Shown piece by piece: positions 33,647 through 42,599 of a stretch of 64,000 bases of DNA; within the stretch, counting starts at the first letter, position 1, and the number at the start of each line of letters is the position of its first letter. The DNA is taken from positions 55,863,527 to 55,927,526 of the forward strand of contig OY720640.1 of NCBI GenBank assembly GCA_963169105.1. Direction: 5' to 3'. The stretch is from Ceriagrion tenellum. Taxonomy: Eukaryota > Arthropoda > Insecta > Odonata > Coenagrionidae. Both the position numbers and the translations under genes were made by a program. Under the pieces are notes generated by a model. It searched no databases. It was not told the DNA's origin and worked only from the letters and a program-made list of their open reading frames with translations.

Positions 33647-33880
33647 TAAAGATTACTCGGGCTTTCCACCGGGTAGAACTCTCCATCTTGGCCGACGTTT
33701 CTCCATCGCCATCAGGGCATGTTTTGCATCGTCAAATGGTCTGGAATAGAATGAAAATATCCTCGCCCGGACCAGTTGACGATCCAAAACATTCCCTGAT
33801 GATGATGAACGACTCGTTCATCGAAACGTCGGCCAAGGTGGAGAGTGTGACCCGGTGGAAATCCCGAGTAACCTTTAATG
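33647..33880. mobile_element. Penelope-like terminal repeats arranged head to head
   Basis: Arms at 33647-33740 and 33772-33880 are inverted copies (ACTCGGG-TTTCCACCGGGT, CTCC--CTTGGCCGACGTTTC, ATCAGGG-ATGTTTTG) around a loop of about 31 bases. The block CGAAACGTCGGCCAAGGTGG with a CCCGGTGG---CCCGAGTAA end is the type of sequence I associate with PLE termini. The right arm has a hammerhead core; in the left arm the core has changed to CTGATGG and helix II is lost. Confidence 0.7.
33794..33840 (+). ncRNA. Candidate hammerhead ribozyme (PLE-derived)
   Basis: The core reads CTGATGA (33796-33802), one U, then a perfect 8-bp helix II GATGAACG/CGTTCATC (33804-33811 and 33815-33822) closed by ACT, then GAAA (33823-33826), C, and GTC with predicted cleavage after C33830. 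Helix III in a single molecule would be only two base pairs, but ACGT (33826-33829) is self-complementary and can form four pairs in a dimer, as in newt satellite-type minimal hammerheads. Helix I is weak (two G-C pairs visible next to the core). Activity therefore is uncertain, but all invariant core bases are present. Confidence 0.6.
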
Positions 33881-34009
33881 GTTTTCTTATTATAAATTCC
33901 TCCACAATGTCCTATCCTTAGAAACCACTTTCGCTTCTCTTACACTCAACCATTACTTCATACACGCTTCTCAATTTTAAGACTCCTTATATTCCCCCTC
34001 TTTAGAGTT

Positions 34010-34251
34010 TCTTCTATTTCATTCTCAAAAGATTTTCGCGGTCAACTCAACCCGGTTCTCGACATCATCCAATGTACGAGGGTTGCCCAAAAAGTAATGT
34101 CCCACATTTTTCTCGAAAGCTATTTATTCTACGAAAATGAAACTCACACATATGAAAGAATAATGTTTTATCTACTCATTTCATTTTTACACATTCTCAT
34201 TCTAGTTTTGTTGCCTTCCTCCAACGATTCACCCGGGTGTCTACTTCATAA
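34010..34251. repeat. Left unit of a local tandem duplication, with a mariner-like left end
   Basis: This 240-bp unit begins TTCATTCTCAAAAGATTTTC and includes TA plus CGAGGGTTGCCCAAAAAGTA at 34075-34096, followed by GTTGCCTTCCTCCAACGATT. It corresponds to 35530-35755, where the same order is found with the mariner-like end intact. The unit stops at GTCTACTTCAT, where the Penelope-like element begins. GTCTACTTCAT recurs at 35530-35540 on the other side. Confidence 0.65.
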
Positions 34252-34343
34252 ATAATAAAACAATGGATAAGTAATAAAAACTTTTACTAAAACCACAGGT
34301 ATAAAAACTAAAATCACAATTTTCAAAAATCGAAATTGAAAAG

Positions 34344-34382
34344 CACGACCCGGGTTTCGGCGCTGAGTACCATCTTCAGGTG
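34344..34382 (-). ncRNA. Candidate type I hammerhead ribozyme in the PLE 3' arm
   Basis: On the minus strand this 39-base unit reads CAC, CTGAAGA, T, a helix II GGTAC/GCGCC around TCA (one A-C mismatch and one G-U), GAAA, CCCGGG, TC, GTG. All core positions fit C3 U4 G5 A6 N7 G8 A9 and G12 A13 A14. Helix I is CAC/GTG. The helix III strand ACCCGGGT is fully self-complementary, giving eight pairs in a dimer. Predicted cleavage follows GTC. It lies in the same orientation as the RT remnant, downstream of it, as reported for PLE hammerheads. Confidence 0.72.
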
Positions 34383-34568
34383 AAGAAGTCCCGTATGCGG
34401 CCTGTATATATACACCGCGTCATATGGCTAAAAATTGGGGAGGTGGGAGTAGGTGCTGGGTTAGGGGATGGGGTTGGGAGTGGTGGCGAATGTGGGAGGG
34501 GAGAGCGGTGAAGCGAAGTGCTGGTGGAGGACCTGGAATGGGTGTGGGGAGCGGAGGCAATGACGGCG

Positions 34569-35120
34569 TCAAGGGAGGGTTTTGGCTATTCTAGTCGTGG
34601 TCGGTCCAATGTACCGAAGGGAACACCACTGCTTTGTATCTTTTTGTTTTTGACCAGAGGGAAACATGGAACTCAGAGTGATTTTCTTTTGCTTATTATG
34701 GATTAATTTATCAATTAGGCTGTGTGTGTAACTGTTCTCCTTGGCTATCTGCTTTATGATAAGTACTTCTTTGCGGAAATCTTCTTTAGACAGTGGTATA
34801 TTAAAAAGGCGAAGGGTCAGTGAGTGAAATGCCAGTCATTTTTGTGGATACCAGTGTCTTGAGTCGGCTGGGATAACATGGTCCGTGTATGTGGGCTCGC
34901 GATAAATAGAAAACTGGTGTCCATTATCTGAAACTGATATGGTTAGATCAAGGAAGTTGATTTTACCGTTGGACTCTTTCTCGCAGGAGGAGATTTTGGA
35001 ATGGAAACTATTTAAAAACGAGTGAAAATTGTCCAATTGTCGGTCTGTGCCGTTCCAATGCAATATCATCAACGTAAATATCATCAACGTAACGATGCCA
35101 GTATAAAATTGAATTTCAAA
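34569..35120 (-). pseudogene. Penelope-like reverse transcriptase, C-terminal part, broken
   Basis: From about 35105 the minus strand reads WHRYVDDI YVDDI: the catalytic Y-VDD box occurs twice because of a 15-bp tandem duplication at 35063-35092. A frameshift follows, then WNGTDRQLDNFHSFLNSF, INFLDLTI and YREPTYTDHVIPADS. A TGA comes after HWYPQK. The frame then continues as LAFHSLTLRLFNIPLSKED, FRKEVLIIKQIAKENS and LRYIGPTTTRIAKTLP to a TGA at 34569, where the left arm begins. These blocks (VDD, NFLDLTI, KPT-TD, P-L----F--E---IK-IA--N, Y-GP-S--IA) are the established order for PLE polymerases up to the linker before the GIY-YIG nuclease, which is missing. An intact protein would copy element RNA. 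Confidence 0.85.
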
Positions 35121-35356
35121 GCTTATTCCCGGAGTTAAAAAGATTATTCTCGAATCTGTCCATCCCGTCATTGCCTCCGCTCCCCACACCCATTCAAGGT
35201 CCTCCACCAGCACTTCGCCTCACCGCTCTCCCCTACCACATTCGCCACCACTCCCAACCCCATCCCCTAACCCAGCACCTATTCCCACCTCCCCAATTTT
35301 TAGCCATATGACGTGGCACTGATGTGTATATAAACAGGCCGCATGCGGGACTTCTT

Positions 35357-35395
35357 CACCAGAAGATGGTGCTCAGCGCCAAAACCCGGGTCGTG
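35357..35395 (+). ncRNA. Degenerate hammerhead in the inverted PLE arm
   Basis: This is the mirror copy of the 34344-34382 unit. Helix II is better kept here (GGTGC/GCGCC around TCA), and helix III ACCCGGGT, helix I CAC/GTG and the GTC site remain. The core is damaged: CTGAAGA has become CAGAAGA and GAAA has become AAAA. It should be inactive. Together with the other arm it lets the ancestral motif be recognised. Confidence 0.65.
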
Positions 35396-35591
35396 CTTTT
35401 AAATTACGATTTTTTAAAATTGTGATTTTCATTTTTATACCTGTGGTTTTAGTAAAAGTTTTTATTACTTATCCATTGTTTTATTAAATATGGAATACCA
35501 CAAAGTAACCAAAGACAACATTTTATTTATGTCTACTTCATTCTCCCGAGGCTTTCGCGGTCCAACCAATCTCCTCACATCATTCAATCTA

Positions 35592-36147
35592 CGAGGGTTG
35601 TCCAAAACTTAACGCCCCACATTTTTTTCTCATTAACTATATATTCTACAGCAATAAAATTTATACCTGTAAAACAATGACGCTTTATCTACTGACTCAA
35701 TTTTTACACATAATCCCCTTAAAGGTCTGTTGCCTTCCTTAAGCGATTCACTAGGCCTTGTCGGTATTAGTCTTCGGTCTAGTTATGAAGACAGGTTTTC
35801 GCCACGTTTATCACCTCTTCGTCGTCCAAAGTAGTAGTGTGGAAAAGTAATTAGTGTCATTATTCAAAAAGGCTTTGAAGAGAAATTACGAAGCAATTTA
35901 CATTCTTCCACATCTTCAGTTTGAGCCAGACTTGTATTTGCGAGCCTAATCTTGAAGTCTGACCTCTGCAGCGTCCACAAAATTGATCAGAGTACTAAAA
36001 TTCAACATGTGGTAGCGTGGTGATAACCTGATAAGGCTTGTCAACCATTAGAGATACGTCTCTCGACGACCGTATCAACGTACTGATTTCTGTTATTAGG
36101 GAGTTTTTTTATAAAAATGTGGGGCATTACTCTTGGGGAAACCCCCG
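35592..36147. mobile_element. TA-flanked mariner-like MITE (556 bp)
   Basis: The left end CGAGGGTTGTCCAAAACTTA, then CGCCCCACATTTTT, and the reverse complement of the right end CGGGGGTTTCCCCAAGAGTA, then TGCCCCACATTTTT, form inverted repeats of about 35 bases. TA dinucleotides flank both (35590-35591 and 36148-36149). TA target sites and GGGTTG-CC-AAAAGTAATG-type ends are typical of Tc1/mariner elements. No transposase frame survives. A partial copy of its left part lies in the duplicated unit at 34010-34251. Confidence 0.75.
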
Positions 36148-36149
36148 TA

Positions 36150-39100
36150 CTGTCCTATATCTGTTCCGGTATTCAAATCTCTTCCATTCTCTTGACATGA
36201 CCAAACCAACGATGAACACTCTAACCATAAATGTTCAATATTGAAGCATCCAACCCACATTATTTAATCATCTACTCATATTCAACCTTATCCATCCCAC
36301 CATTCCCGCTAGGACTTCTCGGGTGCCTCGGTTTTACTGCATTTAGCCTACCCTTGCGTTTATTATGGTATACGCAGGTTTGGTAATCATGAAACAACAT
36401 CTGGAGGCGAACATTTCATTTGATTTCATAAAATTATAAATGTGGAAGTTCTGATGTACATTCAAGTACCGTAATGGCCTACATGACTCTGATTGAGGCA
36501 CTGATGTAAAGGTCTTTCGTGTATTCCTTCGATCCTGAAAGCTTATAACCCATAATTAGCCCCGTCACTTAAAGAACATTTAATATATAGAGGCGGACTT
36601 AGAAATATCATATCAAATTACGGTCACCGAAATAATTGCATATAGAACCACCTAAAAATGTAAATGACATTGTGTAGAATAATTAGACGAAAAATCTAAG
36701 GGAACTTACTTTGAATGCCTGCTTCCAAATTGATTTTTCCCTTTCAATAATGATACATACTCATTCTTAAAGGCATGGAGTTGGCAAACTTTTTCCCCAA
36801 ATTTAGCAACCTAAGACACCCATATACTAAACAAAGTAATAAAATTTACCCAATAACAAGGTAAGTTCAGTATTTAACAACTTTAGATTGCCCTGGTGAG
36901 GCAAAATGAACTCGATATTCCATTCCAAGAAAATGTTGATCAGAAAATTAGGATTTTCGATTCATATATTCTTTTGAGTAGCTAACCCTCGATTATATTG
37001 TAGGGTTGCATGATTGAATTCAATAGAATAAGTGAATGTAATTAGCAGAAAAAATGTTATGTTCATCAACCTTTTCACCGTGAAATCAGCCTATTAACAA
37101 GACAAGGGAGAATTATAAGTCTGTTGTACACGAGACATTTTATTGCACATGCTGATGTACGTAGAAATGAGCATGGAAAATTGCGTGGTGTAAAGCTTTA
37201 ATGCATGCTCAAATAAACAAACGAGAGATAGGGAATGATGATGGAATCGCCCCTTCTCCAATTCCGAGCCTGCATTCTCGCATTGTGAAACAGACGCTAC
37301 TTCAAATGGTGCCATAAACTGCCCCATGATCTTTGTATTCTACATATTTCCTACTCGGAAAATGCATGAGGATAACAACTCTGACAAAGCATATTAGCAT
37401 TTAAAAATACGGAGAGCAAGCCTACCGGTGCGCCATCTCCTTCAGCATCAAAAAAGTCGTATAGATACGCCGTTTCATTACATGTACACAAGCCACATAA
37501 TTTTTTCAATCTACCTAAGGAATATGACTGGTCAATCAGTCACGATCACGACATCAAGTTGGTTGCGAGTTCTTTTCAAAGTTTATAGTCTATTAAAGTT
37601 TAAATACTCCTCCACTTCCTTGAGGCATGTATAAAATACTACTAATCCAATAGCAAAAGCAAATATTATTTCTTTACGAGGAGATAAGTCTTCAATCTAT
37701 AAAATCACTTCGTTGGTGTTTCCATGACTTTAATCACGTCATAAATTACAACCCCGTACTAAGCAGCCGGTATCTTTAAAACCACAAGACAGTGGCGACT
37801 GGGCACTCATTCTTAAACACAGCTGAGGAAGTGAGTAAACCCCACAGCACAGACAAAAAGAGAGCTACATTGGAAGCTATAAATGTTCGTGAAAGTTTAC
37901 TTAATTGGAATTTGATTTGGCTTAACGCACACTTTTTATGAAACAAACGTAAGGAATTAAAGATACCACAGGTCTAAAAATAAACAACCAAAAGTTTATT
38001 CGTTCACTTGGTTCAATTTTTGCGTCTCATCTCTCTATGCTGACTGAATAGTTGACGTGGGCTTACAGAGATTAACTTTCCAAAAACCTAAATAACGAAT
38101 ACATTGAGACTGTATAAGAAATGGATTTGTTGAATCAAAGTAGAACACCAATGCTCCAATAAACCTAAAGCAGGGAAGATGGTCCTATAAGAACTGTATG
38201 TCGTTTAGTATGACATTACGCTAAATTATATTCTACATATTAATGTAATTAGTTGAAAAAGGAAAAAAGTCACTAAATTGAACTTAGAAATATATAAAAG
38301 CAACCTCAACAGTTATATGAAAAGCATAAATATTACCATAAAAATAAAAAATATAATAATAATAAGTTCTAACATCTCACCATTAATAGTTAAAAGGGAC
38401 AGCAAATTAAATCTAAAACAGTCAAATATAAATAACGGAGCAATAAAAAATGTTTTGTAGCAAAGGGTTACTGCACAGACATGCTCTTTAAAATAGACTT
38501 GGCAACCAACAGTAAATCTACCTTTAATAAGACGACAAAACTTATTACAAGAATAACCTTCAATAACATCAGGAATGGCTGGTAGGTCAGTGGAAAATGG
38601 AACACATGCAATCCACGCTTTGTGGACTCAGGCTCAGGTTAATCAGAGCAATTTCCAGAGAATGGAGACATGACGTATCACAGTAGAATTTCCCGAAATT
38701 TTACCGTCCCATGACTGCTGACGCTAATTTTTTTCGCCCAGCGGGTTGTGAATTCGGATGATTGAACGACCAATAAACCAAAAAATTGAGCTCGCTCGAG
38801 ATTAAAATTTTTCCTAAAAAAGCTGCATTCAGAAAACATTTTAAATAATAGAACTAACTCATATTTCGATAAGGCGGGATGGATTCCAGATTTTCATTAA
38901 ACAGTTTATAAAATATTGGAAATAAAATCGAGAAAAATGTTTTCAAAAATCATTGTCGCCATCGACAGTCTACGTAAACGGATATTCTGGAAGCCCTTAA
39001 ACTTCATTCTTTCTCCTCTTCAAGATTTACCAACCATTTTTTACATATTAAAGACACTTTTTTCTTCGTAATTATACAGGTCTTTCATCTTCAAAAGAGA

Positions 39101-41129
39101 TATCCACTACCATCGAAATAGATTCCGCTGTTCAGTTCAGCAGACCATCAGCAAAATATAGAAATACATCATCAATCAATAAGAGCCACTTTATCCCCAA
39201 GTTGGAATTAACTCCTTGATGATGTAAAAATCCGCTAATCTCTAAATTTTAAACAAACTTAATTAAATAAATATTTTGTAAAAACTATTACAGATATTTG
39301 TACAGAATGAAACCACTACATAGTGAATATTGCGCAATCTATTTGAAAAAATAATGAGTTCATAAATATACATTCATAAAATTGAATATCACGTACACTC
39401 TCAGTCTCCATATTACATCCTATGTGATGCTTTCTATTGATTTTACTAATAGTTGGCACATTTTGTTGACAATAAATAAAATATACAGCGTTTTCATTGC
39501 TACTAAAATGGCGTATGGACGGCAACCTAGTTAATTATTACTAAAAGGTACTTAATTCTCGTTTCTGCTTACGTTATTTCAAATTGAACTTGTTGTACAA
39601 AATGTGCTTTAAGGTCTGAAATGCCGAAAGGTTTACAACGAAAATAATCAAGATTATATTATATTAATACATTCACGGTAATCGTATTCCCCCATAGAGA
39701 AGTGAGTTACTCTAAATTACATACGCATGATATTTGTCCTCTAGCTTCAGCGGGAATCGGGCAAATAAGTACGCCTTATGCCTTGCTTTTTCTCCCGGTG
39801 AAAAAACTAGGCTCCTTCTAATATTATAAGGGCGAGACTCAAGGTGATTGAAGCGGTTATCGTGAGTCTTAGAATGCACATTGTTCAAGTTAGTCCAAAA
39901 AAAATGTTCTAAGACCACATTTTACTTATGCACATCTGTTAAAACGGTATGCCTCACAGCAATTCAGTGATAGAAATGATACAGAAATTACATTTTACAT
40001 ATTTTGCCTTACTTTAAGCACGTTATGACTTGGGTCTTCGGCATGGTATTCGAAATTTGGCAAAATTTATATTCAAATAAGTTTATTCTAATATCCGACT
40101 CGACATGACATCTTGGCATTGGTTGTCGACAGCTATGATAATGGGAAACATTATTTTTCATCGAAAAGAAAATCGGTGCATCCGTAATAAAAAATAAAGA
40201 AATACATCTCTTTGCCGAAGGGATGCGCGCTAAAATTGCATTACATTGTAAAAAATTGGGCAAAATGCATATTTTTTCAATACTTTCCAATGATATCACT
40301 AATTAAAACTCCTAAACAAAATTACACGCTGAAATTTCCATCGAAAATAATCGCTCCATCCACCTTCACTTTTGTTCTATCTATTCTATAATGCATTATT
40401 TTGGGAATAAATCCATAAATATCTTATTTCTTAGTAAGAGAGGAAAAGAGGGGATCCTTAAAGAAAAAGATGCACTCCACTTGAGTCCTAGTTTCCGAGT
40501 AAATTGGTCAAATTAGTAGGCCCCGTTCCCTCTCTCTCCCTTCCATTGAGGAAACAAGGTTCCCTCAAATACATTTTGGGCTTAGCCGTGACTTAAGTAG
40601 ACCGGAAGGCAGAGTGCTTTTTGGAAGTGGAATAACGTTAGATCGAGCAATGAAATGGTCGCCTCCGTTTCTCACAGTCTCCTTCTCCCTCACTCTCCCG
40701 CCTCTCCTTCACCTTCCTCCGCATTCTCTCTCTCTCTCTCCCACTTACCAACCGCCCCCCGCAACGACTGAATGAACCAATTCTCCGCCGTATCGGACCC
40801 TTTTTGATAGCGTAGAAATGAACAGGGAGGAATGGGTTAGGAGGGGTTTGGGCTCAATCTCTCAAACACTCGCCTCGCGCGCTTTTACCGATCTCTGTTC
40901 TCCAGCCGCTGATCGATAAAGAGCGGAGACTTAGGTGGATTTCCGCCGTGCCAGGAGGCGTGTGTCTGTGAGTTTGTTCGAGCGAGGATAAGTGCGTATT
41001 CCAGGGATAAGGTGACGCGGCGAAATCACATTTCATCCCACGAAATTCCCAAAGGATTGCCTCCCGAAAACGACGGCCTAGAACTCCATGTGCTTCATAG
41101 TTACGTGGCAGAAAGACAATCTTCTTCTT
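36150..41129. other. Unassigned AT-rich stretch, about 5 kb
   Basis: No gene, RNA gene or element end could be supported. Open frames up to 96 codons (for example minus 40009-40299, minus 37094-37327) lack recognisable motifs. A (CT)n run is at about 40727-40741, within a C/T-rich zone at 40670-40760. Confidence 0.4.
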
Positions 41130-41515
41130 TTGGTTACATCCTAGGATTGGTTTGCAGCAGCAATTCTCCTCCATTCTTCTCTGTCCTGGGCCAACTCCTT
41201 CATTAGGTGGTATGAGGTACATCCCAATTCTTCCTAAATCTGTCCAGTGTATTCCAGTCTAGGCCAGCCCCTATAGTTCCTTCCAGCCACTGTACCCTCA
41301 AGTATGTTAGCGATATACCCTGAATGTCGGGGAATATGACCGATCCATGTTGCTTTCCTTCTTTTAATTGTCTCGAGAAAAATCGCGCCTACCCTACCCT
41401 TCTCATCACTTCACTGTTGGTGACTCTGTCTACCCAGGGAATCTTCAGCATTCTACAGCAGCACCACATTTCTAACGCATCCAACCTTTTCCTCTCTGAT
41501 TCCCAGGACGAAAGG
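41130..41515 (-). pseudogene. Non-LTR reverse transcriptase C-terminal region, antisense
   Basis: The minus strand from 41515 reads SWESERKRLDALEMWCCCRM, LKIPWVDRVTNSEVMRRVG, then in another frame WIGHIPRHSGYIANILEGTV, AGRNYRGWPRLEYTGQI and ELAQDREEWRRIAAANQS followed by a stop at about 41130. The order L-ALEMW-WRRMLKI-W-D---N, W-GH--RH, GRP and R-EWR is the conserved C-terminus of the same general LINE type as at 13.5-14.2 kb, but the sequence is a distinct family. Frameshifts separate the blocks. It is 5'-truncated. Confidence 0.8.
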
Positions 41516-41796
41516 TAATCATTAAGTCCAAAAATACCCATTGTCTCACTCACTCACCCGACATCATCTGTTGAAAAAAAGTCGACTGCGTTTTTGATAC
41601 CAGTAGAAACATAGCAACGGACACAGTATTAAGGTTGAAATCGGCCTAGAGCAATGGCATAATCATTTCAAATATATTTACAGCCAGCTGTAAACCTACA
41701 TTCAATCGGATAATAAAACTTGTCGCAATCATAACCGTGAATATAATATATAATGCCTAGTACGTCAGTTGAAGATCGCAATGTAGATGGAGCGGT

Positions 41797-42558
41797 TTTC
41801 TGGGTGCTTTCCAATTGAGCATTTGCGCATTGTTTATAACTGTTCCGGTTTTGGTGCTTTCCAATAGTCATCGTGACGTCATTAGCGCAGCGCATATGGA
41901 AACACATCCGCACCTTAGCTTGATACACGCCGGCAGACGATTTCAGTGATGGCGGGAAAATTTTTAATAGTTGACACCGAAACACCTCGCTGGCTAGTTA
42001 AATGAGATGATATCACATAAAATAATTAATGATCCAATATTTTTGTTATTTAAGTTATTATTTGGTTACTAAAATTAGATAATCATAATATCTTATATAC
42101 CTACGTCATACGATTTTCTATTATAGTCTTACACAACTATGATTAAATTTGACACGATAATTCTGTGTTAGCTGTGTATTAAGTCCAAAATAGGCTAAAA
42201 TGAGTTATCATCTTTGGCTGGTTAGAAAACTGAATTCTAACTAAATGAATCATTTTTCTAACATCCCTGAGATGATAACTCATTTTTTCCCATTTTGGAC
42301 TAAACGACCTAAACACAGCTTTGAATTCTATGAATATTTCATATTATATGAATCGATATACATAGAATTAAATTTAACTATTAACCTACGGAAAAGCCGA
42401 GAGTATACGTTTAAACTACTCTGTTTTCGCGATTTTTCCGCCTTCTTGGAAGCATAAGCGTAGCTGAGTACCAATTGTCTATTTCAACTTCAGCTCGTTT
42501 GTTCCCATTCGTTGCGATGCGCGCTAACCTGCGCATGGCGATTGGAAAGTACCCAAAA
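41797..42558. mobile_element. Possible MITE with GGGTGCTTTCCAAT inverted ends
   Basis: The word TTTCTGGGTGCTTTCCAATT, followed by GAGCATTTGCGCAT, at about 41797-41830 is matched in inverse orientation at 42525-42558 (GGGTACTTTCCAATCGCCAT with GCGCA). A second direct copy, TTGGTGCTTTCCAATAGTCA, lies at 41851-41870. Between them is a separate stem-loop (42181-42303). I found no target duplication, and the element boundaries are approximate. Confidence 0.45.
42181..42303. repeat. Inverted repeat with about 50-bp arms
   Basis: The left arm begins AGTCCAAAATAGGC and contains AAAATGAGTTATCATCT and GGTTAGAAAA. The right arm, reversed, begins AGTCCAAAATGGGA and contains AAAATGAGTTATCATCT and GTTAGAAAAA. 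The loop is about 22 bases. It could be a small fold-back element nested in the candidate MITE around it. Confidence 0.7.
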
Positions 42559-42599
42559 ATCATCGCAATACCGAGAAATTTGAGGAATGAAAACCTCAA

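Larger units (their letters stand above)
34252..35529 (-). mobile_element. Penelope-like element with inverted terminal arms
   Basis: Outer arms at about 34252-34566 and 35163-35489 are inverted copies more than 300 bases long (GGTATAAAAA, AAAAGCACGACCCGGG, GACTTCTTCACC, the long G/C-rich block around GGAGGTGGGAGTAGGTGCTG, GGTGGAGGACCT, GGAGGCAATGACGG). Between them lies the C-terminal part of the PLE reverse transcriptase, minus strand. GTCTACTTCAT occurs at both outer sides. This may be a target duplication or an older tandem junction. PLEs typically carry partly inverted long terminal repeats with hammerhead motifs; this copy shows exactly that layout. It is 5'-truncated and lacks the GIY-YIG endonuclease. 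Confidence 0.88.
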
